This document shows positions 1 through 7,827 of a stretch of DNA of 64,000 bases, piece after piece. The notes under the pieces are model-generated. The model saw only the letters and a list, made by a program, of their open reading frames with translations. It was not told where the DNA came from and did no database searches. The DNA lies in assembly GCA_015059245.1 (NCBI GenBank), contig SVAU01000008.1:25702-89701 (forward strand), written 5' to 3'. The DNA comes from Bacillota bacterium. Lineage in GTDB: Bacteria > Bacillota_I > Bacilli_A > RF39 > UBA660. The first letter of the stretch is position 1. Each line of letters starts with the position of its first letter. The translations under genes and the position numbers were made by a program.

Positions 1-2
1 TA

Positions 3-89
3 GAAATAAGAAAGATGCAAAAACGTGGTTTAGATAAAGTATTCGTAAATATGTTTATGAAATTACTAGAGTACGTTGCACAAATTTAA
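3..89 (+). CDS. C-terminal end of an unidentified protein (partial)
   Basis: An open frame enters from the left edge of the window and ends at TAA 87-89, leaving 28 codons. The visible tail is basic then hydrophobic (ends LLEYVAQI) and carries no motif I recognise. It is followed by a normal gap before the next gene, so it is probably the true 3' end of a gene lying outside the window. No function can be assigned. Confidence 0.5.
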   Translation, partial: EIRKMQKRGLDKVFVNMFMKLLEYVAQI

Positions 90-131
90 TAAAAAGTTTA
101 TAATAATGAACATTAGTTAGGGGATGATTTT

Positions 132-686
132 ATGGCACCAGGACCACACGGAGGACCAGGAGGACCAAGAGGTGGAGGACCACGCGGCGGTTTCGGCGGA
201 CCACATGGAGGTTTTCATGGAGGCTGGGGAGGCCATCATGGAGGATGGGGATTTGGACCTCGTCCTAGAAGAAGAATAAATGTTGTTCCACCATCATATT
301 CAGGTGGAGGAACTGATGGTAATGAAGAAGAGCAATATGTAGATGAAAATGGTAATCGTTTAACAGAAAATGCGTATAGAAGAAAAAAATATGGTAATGT
401 TAAAGGTACTGTATTAACACTACGTTTATCAACGACTGGAGCAATGAAAGAAGAAATGTTTAAAGCTAAATGTGCTACAGCCGATGATTTACTAAAAGCT
501 AACAGAATTACTAATGCTGAAGCAGTAAAAAGAAAAATGGATGCTGCTACAGTATTTTATGGTTATTTGAAAAAAATAGGTTGTATTACTCCTGAAGAAT
601 ATGATGCACAAATGACTGAATTTGCTCAAAATAATGGAGGAACATATACTCCACAAAATAGTAATTCTAATAGAAGAACTAGATAA
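132..686 (+). CDS. Gly/His/Pro-rich N-terminus protein with SHOCT-like C-terminus
   Basis: A 184-residue protein starting at ATG 132 after GGGGATG. Residues 1-48 are low complexity: repeats of GG with H, P, F, W and R (HGG, HGGW). This is followed by a charged linker and a helical C-terminal region (about residues 95-165). There, a stretch reading VFYGYLKKIGCITPEEYDAQ resembles the short SHOCT-type motif in which a helix precedes an [IL]TxEEF/YxxxK-like segment. No signal peptide or membrane segment is seen. The His-rich head could bind metal or act as a flexible linker, but that is speculation. It sits alone upstream of the leuS T-box promoter. Function unknown; I am sure only that it is a real gene. 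Confidence 0.75.
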   Translation: MAPGPHGGPGGPRGGGPRGGFGGPHGGFHGGWGGHHGGWGFGPRPRRRINVVPPSYSGGGTDGNEEEQYVDENGNRLTENAYRRKKYGNVKGTVLTLRLSTTGAMKEEMFKAKCATADDLLKANRITNAEAVKRKMDAATVFYGYLKKIGCITPEEYDAQMTEFAQNNGGTYTPQNSNSNRRTR

Positions 687-692
687 AACATA

Positions 693-721
693 TTGATTTT
701 AAAAAAATATTATTTTATAAT
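693..721 (+). promoter_or_regulatory. Sigma-A-type promoter for the leuS T-box transcript
   Basis: TTGATT (693-698), a 17-base spacer and TATAAT (716-721). Transcription would start near 728, right at the first strand of the T-box stem I. No other promoter lies between the preceding gene and the leader. Confidence 0.7.
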
Positions 722-726
722 ACATG

Positions 727-929
727 AAAGCGAAGAAAAAAGAGTAGTAATATATGAAAGAATAAAGAGAGCTAGTGGTTGGTGTGAACTGGTTTCGGAA
801 GTATGTGAACTTGCTTTTGGAGTGATAGGGTAATTCCTTTATAAATTATTTAAGCTAGTATAGAAATATATTAGAAATTAAGGTGGTACCACGACATATT
901 CGTCCTTATGATGAATATGTCTTTTTTTT
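727..929 (+). ncRNA. T-box riboswitch leader (leucine), upstream of a membrane protein gene and leuS
   Basis: A tRNA-sensing leader. The T-box core AAGGTGGTACCACG lies at 880-893 with its CGTCCTT partner at 901-907. The terminator is GACATATTC (893-901) pairing with GAATATGTC (913-921), followed by eight T (922-929), so terminator and antiterminator share bases and exclude each other. Stem I shows AGAGAGC and GGTTGGTG elements (about 766-784), and AAAGC (727-731) can pair with GCTTT around 813. The likely specifier codon is CTT at 810-812 in GAA-CTT-GC. TTG one base later is the alternative; both encode Leu. The neighbouring leuS supports the leucine assignment. Confidence 0.9.
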
Positions 930-944
930 GATAGGAGAGATTAT

Positions 945-1295
945 ATGGGATTTAGTTTAATAATGTTTGCATTTATATTTGTTGCAGTGTACTTTGTTTG
1001 TTACTTTATCTTTGATGACATGCTCAAGAAAGAAAAGTATACTAAGTTAACTTCACTAGTGTTACTCACTAATAAGTTTGATTTAGACAAAAAGAAAATG
1101 AATTATAAAAGTACTATGAATGGTGTTGCTATAATTAATGCTTTTATAATATCTTTTACTTTTACGATAATTGATTTAATACCAGTTATTATAACTTTAA
1201 AGTTAGTAATTGGTTTTGTAATAATGATTATATTAATGTTTGGACTTTATTTCGCTTATGGAAAGAAGTTACAAAAGAAATGGGGTAAGAAATAA
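945..1295 (+). CDS. Small membrane protein between the leuS T-box and leuS
   Basis: A 116-residue protein starting at ATG 945 behind AGGAGAG. Hydrophobic segments lie near residues 3-23, 60-82 and 84-106, with a lysine-rich stretch between the first and second and a basic C-terminus. No family is recognised. Its stop codon overlaps the leuS start (TAATG at 1293-1297). It is also the first gene behind the leucine T-box, so it must be co-transcribed and is probably translationally coupled with leuS. A role tied to leucine supply (for example an accessory membrane component) is possible, but only the context suggests it. Confidence 0.8.
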   Translation: MGFSLIMFAFIFVAVYFVCYFIFDDMLKKEKYTKLTSLVLLTNKFDLDKKKMNYKSTMNGVAIINAFIISFTFTIIDLIPVIITLKLVIGFVIMIILMFGLYFAYGKKLQKKWGKK

Positions 1296-3694
1296 TGGAA
1301 TATAATTTTAATGAAATAGAAAAGAAATGGCAAAAGTATTGGCAAGAAAATAATACTTTTAAAACTGATGTTTGGGATTTTAGTAAACCTAAATATTATG
1401 TACTTGATATGTTTCCTTATCCAAGTGGTGTAGGATTACATGCAGGACACGTTGAAGGATATACAGCAACAGATATCGTTTCAAGAATGAAAAGAATGCA
1501 AGGCTTCAATGTATTACATCCAATGGGATATGATTCATTTGGATTACCTGCAGAACAATATGCAGTACAAACTGGTAATCATCCTAATGGATTTACTGAA
1601 CAAAATATTAAATATTTTAGTGAACAATTAAATAGTTTAGGATTCGATTATGATTGGTCAAAGATGGTTGCTACTAGTGATCCAAAATTCTATAAATGGA
1701 CTCAATGGATATTTAAACAATTATATAATGATGGATATGCTAAGTATGTAGATATGCCAGTTAACTGGTGTGAAGAATTAGGTACTGTTTTATCTAATGA
1801 TGAAGTAATTGATGGTAAATCTGAACGTGGTGGATTCCCAGTAGTAAGAAAGAACATGAAACAATTATGTATTGATCAAGCTGCTTTTGCAGAAAGATTA
1901 TTAGAAGGATTAGATGAAATAGATTGGCCTTTATCTACTAAAGAAATGCAACGTAACTGGATAGGTAAATCTATTGGTGCTCATGTTACATTTAAAGTAG
2001 ATGGATTTGATAAAGAATTTACTGTATTTACTACAAGATGTGATACTTTATTTGGAGCTACTTATTGTGTATTAGCACCTGAACATGAATTTGTAGATGA
2101 AATTACTAGTGAAGATAAAAAAGCTGAAGTAGAAGCTTATAAAAAGATGTGTGCTTCTAAGAGTGATTTAGAAAGAACTGAATTAAATAAAGATAAGACT
2201 GGTGTATTTATTGGTGCTTATGCTATTAATCCAGTAAATGATACTAGGATACCTATTTATATAAGTGATTATGTATTAGCTAGTTATGGTACTGGTGCTA
2301 TTATGGCAGTTCCTGCACATGATGAAAGAGACTATGAATTTGCTAAGAAATTTAATATTCCTATTATAGAAGTATTAAAAGGTGGAGATATTACTAAAGA
2401 AGCATATACACAAGATGGTGTACATGTTAACTCTGGTTTCTTAGATGGATTAGATAAAGAAGAAGCTATTGATAAGATGATAGCTTGGTTAGAAGAAAAA
2501 GGTATTGGTTCTAGAAAAGTTAATTATAAGTTTAGAGAATGGATATTTGCTAGACAAAGATATTGGGGAGAACCTGTTCCTATAGTACATTTAGAAGATG
2601 GTACTGATATGATTTTAGATGATGAAGAATTACCACTTATCTTACCTGAATTAGATGATTATCAAGGACATAATGGTAAAGCTCCACTAGAAAATGCTAC
2701 TGAATGGAAAGAATATACTACTAAAGATGGTAAGAAGGGTGTTAGAGAAACATCTACTATGCCTGGTTCTGCTGGATCTAGTTGGTATTTCTTAAGATAT
2801 ATTGATCCAAATAATGAAGAAACATTCTGTGATAAAAAGTTAGCAGAACACTGGTTACCAGTTGATTTATATATGGGTGGACCAGAACATGCTGTTGGAC
2901 ACTTAATGTATTCTAGAATATGGAATAATTACTTATATGATAAAGGATTATCTCCTGTTAAAGAACCATTTAAGAAGTTAGTACATCAAGGTATGATATT
3001 AGGAGAAAATGGTATTAAGATGGGTAAAAGATATCCTGAATTTGCTATTGATCCTAAAGATATAGCTAATGAATATGGTGCTGATACTTTAAGATTATAT
3101 GAAATGTTTATGGGACCTATTGAAGCTTCTAAGCCATGGAGTGCTAGTGGTGTAGATGGTGCTCGTAAATTCGTTGATAGAGTATGGAGATTCTTTACTA
3201 ATATGGAAAATATTACTGATAGTAATGATGGAAGTTTAGATAAAGCTTATAACTCTATGGTAAAAAGAGTTACTAATGATTTTGAAACATTAGGATTCAA
3301 TACTGCAATAAGTCAATTTATGATATTTGTTAATGAATGTTATAAAGTAGGAAGTTGTCCTAAAGAATATGCTGAAGGATTTATTAAAATGATAAGTTGT
3401 ATAACTCCTCATATGGGTGAAGAAATTTGGCAATTATATGGACATGAGGGAACTATTGCTTATGAAGCATGGCCTACATATGATGAAACTAAATTAGTTG
3501 ATTCTGAAGTTAATATAGCAGTTTCAGTTAATGGTAAATTAAGAAATACTATTAAAGTTGCTGTTGATGAAGATCAAGAAGTAGTTAAAAAGTTAGCTCA
3601 AGAAGATGAAAAAGTTGCTAAACATTTAGAAGGTAAAGAAATAGTTAAGATTATTGTAGTACCTAATAAAATTGTTAACATAGTAGTTAAATAA
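1295..3694 (+). CDS. leuS: Leucyl-tRNA synthetase
   Basis: Class I aminoacyl-tRNA synthetase that charges tRNA-Leu in the cytoplasm. Its 799 residues match the usual bacterial LeuRS length. The N-terminal signature [20 protein letters not shown] contains the HIGH-type motif (HAGH, residues 49-52). The CP1 editing domain follows, with [19 protein letters not shown] and [15 protein letters not shown], the latter carrying the editing-site aspartate region. The second catalytic motif is KMGKR (575-579) rather than KMSKS, a form I believe is common in clostridial-type LeuRS. The C-terminal anticodon-binding and tail domains are present. The gene overlaps the preceding membrane-protein gene by one base, shares its leucine T-box, and ends at a hairpin terminator. 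Confidence 0.98.
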   Translation: MEYNFNEIEKKWQKYWQENNTFKTDVWDFSKPKYYVLDMFPYPSGVGLHAGHVEGYTATDIVSRMKRMQGFNVLHPMGYDSFGLPAEQYAVQTGNHPNGFTEQNIKYFSEQLNSLGFDYDWSKMVATSDPKFYKWTQWIFKQLYNDGYAKYVDMPVNWCEELGTVLSNDEVIDGKSERGGFPVVRKNMKQLCIDQAAFAERLLEGLDEIDWPLSTKEMQRNWIGKSIGAHVTFKVDGFDKEFTVFTTRCDTLFGATYCVLAPEHEFVDEITSEDKKAEVEAYKKMCASKSDLERTELNKDKTGVFIGAYAINPVNDTRIPIYISDYVLASYGTGAIMAVPAHDERDYEFAKKFNIPIIEVLKGGDITKEAYTQDGVHVNSGFLDGLDKEEAIDKMIAWLEEKGIGSRKVNYKFREWIFARQRYWGEPVPIVHLEDGTDMILDDEELPLILPELDDYQGHNGKAPLENATEWKEYTTKDGKKGVRETSTMPGSAGSSWYFLRYIDPNNEETFCDKKLAEHWLPVDLYMGGPEHAVGHLMYSRIWNNYLYDKGLSPVKEPFKKLVHQGMILGENGIKMGKRYPEFAIDPKDIANEYGADTLRLYEMFMGPIEASKPWSASGVDGARKFVDRVWRFFTNMENITDSNDGSLDKAYNSMVKRVTNDFETLGFNTAISQFMIFVNECYKVGSCPKEYAEGFIKMISCITPHMGEEIWQLYGHEGTIAYEAWPTYDETKLVDSEVNIAVSVNGKLRNTIKVAVDEDQEVVKKLAQEDEKVAKHLEGKEIVKIIVVPNKIVNIVVK

Positions 3695-3696
3695 TT

Positions 3697-3723
3697 AAAA
3701 GAAGAAGAAATTCTTCTTTTTTT
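3697..3723 (+). terminator. Intrinsic terminator after leuS
   Basis: AAAAGAAGAA (3697-3706), a four-base loop, TTCTTCTTTT (3711-3720), then further T to 3723. It begins just after the leuS stop codon. Confidence 0.85.
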
Positions 3724-3750
3724 AGTGTATAATTATAATTGGTGGTAGAC

Positions 3751-4821
3751 ATGAGTAAGAATGAATTATTTTTTCAATCTAATGATAATATGACTAATGT
3801 ACATATGATTACTTGGGAACCTGATAGTGAAGTATTAGGTATTGTACAAATTAATCATGGTGTAAGTGAACATATTGATAGATATGATGAATTTGCTAAA
3901 TTTTTAAATAGTAAAGGTATATTAGTTGTTGGTATTGATTTATTAGGTCATGGTATGTCTACTAATAATGGAAATAAAAAAATGTATTTTGGTCCAAATG
4001 GTAGTTTTAAAACAGTAGTTGCTGATATACATCATACTTTAACTCAAATCAAAAATATATACCCGGATGTACCATATACTATGTTAGGTTTTTCTTTAGG
4101 TTCATTTTTAACAAGAACATATATGATTGATTATCCTGGTATTGTAGATGGTTCAATACTTGTTGGTAGTGGATTTATTAATAATTTAAAATATAAAGGT
4201 GCTATGTTTATTGTTAATAGGGAAACTAAGAAGTATGGTGATAATGTAGCTACTGAAAGAGTAAGAGAATTATCTTTTGGTACTTATAATAAAAAGTTTA
4301 AACCTAATAGAACTACTCATGATTGGTTATTAAAAAGTGAAGGAAATCTTGATTTATTTTTAGCTGATCCATTAAGAGGTGAGAATTTAACTGTAGGTTT
4401 ATTTAGAGAACTTTTAAATTCTATGATATATAGTTGTAATGTTGATAATATTAATAAAATGAATAAAACTAAACCAATTTATTTCTTATCTGGTAGTGAT
4501 GATTATGTTGGAGATAAAGGAAAAGGTGTTAAGAAATCATTTGATTTATTTAAGTCTTGTGGTATTACTGATGTTGATATGAAATTATATCCTACTTTAA
4601 GACATGATATATTACATGAAAATGAGTGTGAACAAATATATCATGATATATATGGTTGGTTAGTTAGTAAAAAGTTAGTTAATCCTGCTTCGTTAGCGGT
4701 TAAAACTGAAGATAGTAAAGTAGAAAAAAAAGAAATTCAGGGATTAGTTGATTATGATGAATACGATATTGTATGGCCTGAAGCTATGCAAGAAGAACAT
4801 TCTATTACTAGGAGAAGATAG
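3751..4821 (+). CDS. Alpha/beta hydrolase (monoacylglycerol-lipase / lysophospholipase type)
   Basis: A serine hydrolase of the S33 'hydrolase_4' type, predicted to cleave an ester of a lipid or small molecule. ATG 3751 is preferred over upstream TTG because GGTGG lies at 3741-3745. Visible motifs are INHGVSEHIDRYDEFA (oxyanion-side HG motif), GIDLLGHGMS, the nucleophile elbow GFSLGS, a late acid in YFLSGSDDYVGD and the histidine in LRHDILHE. The order is normal for the family, so all triad members appear present. There is no signal peptide. About 50 extra C-terminal residues are charged and end in RRR. The substrate is unknown. Confidence 0.88.
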   Translation: MSKNELFFQSNDNMTNVHMITWEPDSEVLGIVQINHGVSEHIDRYDEFAKFLNSKGILVVGIDLLGHGMSTNNGNKKMYFGPNGSFKTVVADIHHTLTQIKNIYPDVPYTMLGFSLGSFLTRTYMIDYPGIVDGSILVGSGFINNLKYKGAMFIVNRETKKYGDNVATERVRELSFGTYNKKFKPNRTTHDWLLKSEGNLDLFLADPLRGENLTVGLFRELLNSMIYSCNVDNINKMNKTKPIYFLSGSDDYVGDKGKGVKKSFDLFKSCGITDVDMKLYPTLRHDILHENECEQIYHDIYGWLVSKKLVNPASLAVKTEDSKVEKKEIQGLVDYDEYDIVWPEAMQEEHSITRRR

Positions 4822-4837
4822 AGATATCTTCTTTTTT
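4813..4837 (+). terminator. Intrinsic terminator after the hydrolase gene
   Basis: AGAAGATA (4813-4820) pairs with TATCTTCT (4825-4832) over a GAGA loop and runs into T to 4837. The hydrolase stop codon lies inside the 5' arm. Confidence 0.8.
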
Positions 4838-4881
4838 ATTGACTTTTATTATGCAAGTGATATATTTTAGGTATAGCTTCA

Positions 4882-5922
4882 ATGAAGCGAGAAGGAGTGT
4901 GCGTTTTTACGGACAAGAGTAAGAAAGCATTGGCATTTGCATTAGTTCCTATAGTAGCTATTAATGTATATGCTGGATGTAAGATGTTAAATAGAACATC
5001 TAAAGATGTAGAAGTTCAACAAGGTGCATACATAGAAGAATCTATAAATAAAGAGATTATTCCAGGGGAAACATATTTAGAATTAGATGATAGTTCTATT
5101 GAAGTGGAAATGGTTGATGAAACGGATTTAGTACAAAGTACTGATGGTAATATATCTATAGAGGAACCTACTACAGAAGATGAGTTTACTAAATTAGAAA
5201 GAGTATTTAGTGAATCAGGTAGAACTGTTGATAGTATATTAAGTACAGAAGATATTAGTAGTGAATTATATGTTTCTGCTTTATATACTAAGTTAAAATT
5301 GTGTAATATACCTCTAGATAGTATAAAATGTGAACTTAATAATATTATTGTTTATGGTAGTAATGCTACTTGTGTGAGTAATGAGGAATGGTATAGATTA
5401 TTTGGTAATCTAGTAAGCACTATTTCAATGTATGATAATGTAGTAGATTATTATTATCCTTTAGCTAAGTATATTCATTTAAAGGAATGTGAATTAGAAC
5501 ATAGTCCATTGTTCTTTGATGAATATAGAGTTACATGTAAGAGAATAGAAGAGTTATATAATGTTTATAACCCACAAATAGATATTAAAGATTATTTTAC
5601 TGAGATGATTAGTTTAAGTAGTAATATTAAATTAATTAATCAGTTTAATGGATTAATAAATAGTGGTATAGACTTAGAAGTATTATTATGTGAACTTGAG
5701 AATGTATACGCTTTAGCTATGGTACCAACTGGATTAACTGAAGAAGAATGGTTAATGTGTTTTGGTAATCTAATGAAGACAGTATCAGCTAATGAAAATG
5801 TTTGCATATATTATTATGATTTAGCTTATTATGTACATCAATTATGGTGTGATTTTGATCATGAATTGAATCAATTTGGTATGTATACATGTGATGCATA
5901 TAATTTAACATTAGAAATATAA
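4882..5922 (+). CDS. Membrane-anchored protein with a duplicated 58-residue domain
   Basis: A 346-residue protein of unknown function. A single hydrophobic segment (about residues 15-33) near the N-terminus suggests export with retention in the membrane. An acidic linker follows. Residues 150-207 and 270-327 align without gaps as two copies of a Cys/Tyr-rich module sharing CEL, EEW, FGNL, NV, YYY, LA, Y-H and a final H. The start is uncertain: ATG 4882 has only a weak upstream AGG, while a strong GAAGGAG lies inside the frame at 4891-4897 with no ordinary start codon at the right distance after it. The gene stands alone between two terminators. Confidence 0.75.
   Translation: MKREGVCVFTDKSKKALAFALVPIVAINVYAGCKMLNRTSKDVEVQQGAYIEESINKEIIPGETYLELDDSSIEVEMVDETDLVQSTDGNISIEEPTTEDEFTKLERVFSESGRTVDSILSTEDISSELYVSALYTKLKLCNIPLDSIKCELNNIIVYGSNATCVSNEEWYRLFGNLVSTISMYDNVVDYYYPLAKYIHLKECELEHSPLFFDEYRVTCKRIEELYNVYNPQIDIKDYFTEMISLSSNIKLINQFNGLINSGIDLEVLLCELENVYALAMVPTGLTEEEWLMCFGNLMKTVSANENVCIYYYDLAYYVHQLWCDFDHELNQFGMYTCDAYNLTLEI
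5329..5502 (+). repeat. First copy of the in-gene 58-codon duplication
   Basis: Encodes CEL...EEW..LFGNL..TIS...NV..YYY.LA.YIH...C.L.H. It lies exactly 120 codons upstream of the second copy and aligns to it without gaps. Confidence 0.75.
5689..5862 (+). repeat. Second copy of the in-gene 58-codon duplication
   Basis: Encodes CEL...EEW..CFGNL..TVS...NV..YYY.LA.YVH...C.F.H, matching the first copy position by position at the conserved residues listed. Confidence 0.75.
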
Positions 5923-5953
5923 AACTCAGAGATTTATTTCTCTGAGTTTTTTT
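5921..5953. terminator. Terminator between convergent genes
   Basis: AAAACTCAGAGA (5921-5932) pairs with TCTCTGAGTTTT (5939-5950) over a six-base loop, with T continuing to 5953. It overlaps the ends of both flanking genes. The T-run is much stronger on the + strand. Confidence 0.85.
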
Positions 5954-6410
5954 GTTCTTCATTAGTTGGTTTCTTTTTATATAAAAGTCCCATTATTGCT
6001 TCTTTATTAATTTTAATTTCCAATTCTTCTTCTTGAGTTTTAAAGAATTTTAGTAGGAAGTCTCCGATGTTTACTTGTGTATATATTAGATTACAAATTA
6101 GACAGTAAACTGGTATGAAATATAATAATCTATCAAATTCTGGTTCTGTTACGAACTCTGCTGAAAAGTAATCTAATAGAAAGTAGTCGATAGAAGTTAA
6201 ATCCATAAGTAAAAATGCTATTAATGATATTGCACTAATCGCAAATAATGCTTTTGAAACTTTTGTAAAATGTTGTTTTTTCTTTTCAGCATTTATAACT
6301 TGCATTTGTTCTACAGTTTTAGCATTGTTTTTTATTATGTCGTTGTTGTTAGAGATTCTTACAATATATATTAATACAAGTAGAATTAATATTAATAATA
6401 GTAGTATCAT
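5934..6410 (-). CDS. Small multi-pass membrane protein
   Basis: A 158-residue protein starting at ATG 6410 behind AGGGTGAT. Hydrophobic segments lie near residues 1-18, 53-72 and 93-113. A lysine-rich cytoplasmic-type loop separates the first two, and the last 40 residues are charged. I recognise no family. It is convergent with the preceding gene and divergent from the NrtR-like gene. A TATACT box at 6435-6440 (reverse strand) may be its -10 element. Function unknown. Confidence 0.7.
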   Translation of the reverse strand: MILLLLILILLVLIYIVRISNNNDIIKNNAKTVEQMQVINAEKKKQHFTKVSKALFAISAISLIAFLLMDLTSIDYFLLDYFSAEFVTEPEFDRLLYFIPVYCLICNLIYTQVNIGDFLLKFFKTQEEELEIKINKEAIMGLLYKKKPTNEEQKNSEK

Positions 6411-6470
6411 TTTTTATCACCCTTTATTAAATAAAGTATAACATAAAATGTATAGAATGTGTTATCTATA

Positions 6471-6500
6471 TTGACAAGTGTATTTTTTACACATTATAAT
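6471..6500 (+). promoter_or_regulatory. Promoter with a palindromic operator candidate in its spacer
   Basis: TTGACA (6471-6476), an 18-base spacer and TATAAT (6495-6500). Inside the spacer an inverted repeat GTGTA (6478-6482) / TACAC (6488-6492) would be covered by any repressor bound there. AATGTGT at 6456-6462 is an inverted match to ACACATT at 6489-6495. The downstream gene encodes an NrtR-like regulator, so autoregulation is a reasonable inference. Confidence 0.65.
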
Positions 6501-6517
6501 GTTTGTAGGGTGATGAT

Positions 6518-7192
6518 ATGGATGTAAAAAGTAAGTTATATAAGAATCAAGGAATTCATGTAATAACTGCTTTATTTACTATAGAGCAGGGTGTTACGAA
6601 AGTATTATTAATCAAAAGAAAAAATGAACCTTTTTTAGGTGATTGGGTACTAACTGGTGGGGCGTTATGTAACAATGAAGATTTAGAAGCAGGAGCGTTA
6701 AGAGAGTTAGAGGAGAAGACTGGTATTACAGGTGTTGAAATTAAGCAATTTAAGGCTTTTGGTAAGGTAGATAGGTCACCTGTAATGAGAATGGTTGCTG
6801 TTGGATTTATTGGTATTATTGATTGTAAGAGAGTTCATTTACTAAGAGAAACAAAGAATACTTCAAATGCTGATTGGTTCCCTATAGATAAGATTCCTCC
6901 ACTTGGATATGATCATGAAGAAATATTACATGATGCAATAATTGAACTTAGAAAACAAATTGTAAAGAGTAATATTTTGAAGAGTTTATTTCCTGATGGT
7001 GTAACAATGCCTGAATTACAAAAAACTTACGAAGCTATTCTTGATAAGAAATTTGATAGACGTAACTTCCGTAAGAAGATGTTAAATTTAGATTTAATTG
7101 TTGATACTAATAAGAGTGATAGATTTGAAGGTAATAAACCTGCTAAAGTATATGAATTTAAGAAAAAAATAGAAGACAAAGAAATATTTTAA
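6518..7192 (+). CDS. NrtR-like Nudix protein with winged-helix C-terminus
   Basis: Residues 10-140 form a Nudix fold. Residues 140-215 look like the winged-helix DNA-binding domain of NrtR-type regulators (the region around KTYEAILDKKFDRRNFRKKM). The Nudix box is complete at residues 48-70: G-x5-E54-x7-R62-E63-x-E65-E66-x-T-G69-I. The enzyme may therefore hydrolyse an ADP-ribose-type nucleotide as well as sense it. In characterised NrtR proteins ADP-ribose relieves repression of NAD genes. Here the adjacent downstream gene is thymidine kinase, so the regulon is unclear. Start ATG 6518 follows GGGTGATGAT. The promoter spacer carries a candidate operator. Confidence 0.8.
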   Translation: MDVKSKLYKNQGIHVITALFTIEQGVTKVLLIKRKNEPFLGDWVLTGGALCNNEDLEAGALRELEEKTGITGVEIKQFKAFGKVDRSPVMRMVAVGFIGIIDCKRVHLLRETKNTSNADWFPIDKIPPLGYDHEEILHDAIIELRKQIVKSNILKSLFPDGVTMPELQKTYEAILDKKFDRRNFRKKMLNLDLIVDTNKSDRFEGNKPAKVYEFKKKIEDKEIF

Positions 7193-7224
7193 TAAAGAAA
7201 AAAAGGTAGAGGTAGAGAGTTAAT

Positions 7225-7809
7225 ATGATAAAAACATATACAGGTCCGATGCATAGTGGTAAAACATCGGCGATGATTACAGATTATAAAAAAATATGGA
7301 ATAAGGATCATGTAAGAGTATTTAAACCTAATAAAGATAATAGGGATTTGGGTGAAATGAAGAGTAAGGATTTTGTAGAAGGAATACCTGCTATTTGTAT
7401 AGATAGATTTGAAGATATATATAAATATTTTGATGATAGCGTTAGAACAATATTTATTGATGAAGTACAACTTATGGAAGGAAATATAAGTGTACTTACT
7501 CATTTATCAGTTGTATATGATGTCGATATTTATTTAGCTGGTCTTAATATGACTAGTGAACAGGATCCGTTCTTAATAATGCCACAAATATTAGCTATTA
7601 GTGATGAGGTAGTATTTGTTAAAGCGAGTTGTTTTGATTGTGGTAGAGAAGCTTCTTATACTTATTATGAAGGGAAAAAGGATGAAGCAATTAAAGTTGG
7701 TGATGAAGGATATTTTCCTTTATGTTCTAGATGTTTACTTAAAAGACGTGGTAGAGAAGGTATGAAGAAAGTGCTTAGACTAGAATATAAAAAAAAGAGT
7801 GAAGATTAA
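7225..7809 (+). CDS. tdk: Thymidine kinase (TK1 type)
   Basis: Predicted to phosphorylate thymidine with ATP in the pyrimidine salvage pathway. The 194 residues fit type II TKs. The P-loop is GPMHSGKT (residues 7-14), followed by the Walker-B-like FIDEVQL, the lasso-side AGLNM and a structural zinc site from CFDCG and CSRC. The P-loop H in place of the usual F and the TSEQDPF segment are mild departures from the family. It lies 32 bases after the NrtR-like gene with a purine-rich GGTAGAG ribosome site, so the two may be co-transcribed. The gene ends in a terminator shared with the convergent gene. Confidence 0.85.
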   Translation: MIKTYTGPMHSGKTSAMITDYKKIWNKDHVRVFKPNKDNRDLGEMKSKDFVEGIPAICIDRFEDIYKYFDDSVRTIFIDEVQLMEGNISVLTHLSVVYDVDIYLAGLNMTSEQDPFLIMPQILAISDEVVFVKASCFDCGREASYTYYEGKKDEAIKVGDEGYFPLCSRCLLKRRGREGMKKVLRLEYKKKSED

Positions 7810-7827
7810 TTTTCACTCTTTTTTTGT
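7792..7827. terminator. Bidirectional terminator between tdk and the YfhO-like gene
   Basis: AAAAAGAGTGAA (7792-7803) pairs with TTTCACTCTTTTT (about 7811-7823). A/T runs flank both arms, and the two stop codons lie inside the hairpin. Confidence 0.85.

Noticed and set aside
2990..3040. Broken catalytic motif in LeuRS (KMGKR in place of KMSKS)
   Set aside because: This form is, to my knowledge, common in LeuRS of clostridial-type bacteria, and both functional lysines are in place.
7189..7503. Open frame on the reverse strand opposite the thymidine kinase gene
   Set aside because: It lies wholly against a gene with a clear P-loop and zinc site, has no ribosome site, and its protein is compositionally skewed (I, F, Y, S) as expected for an antisense shadow.
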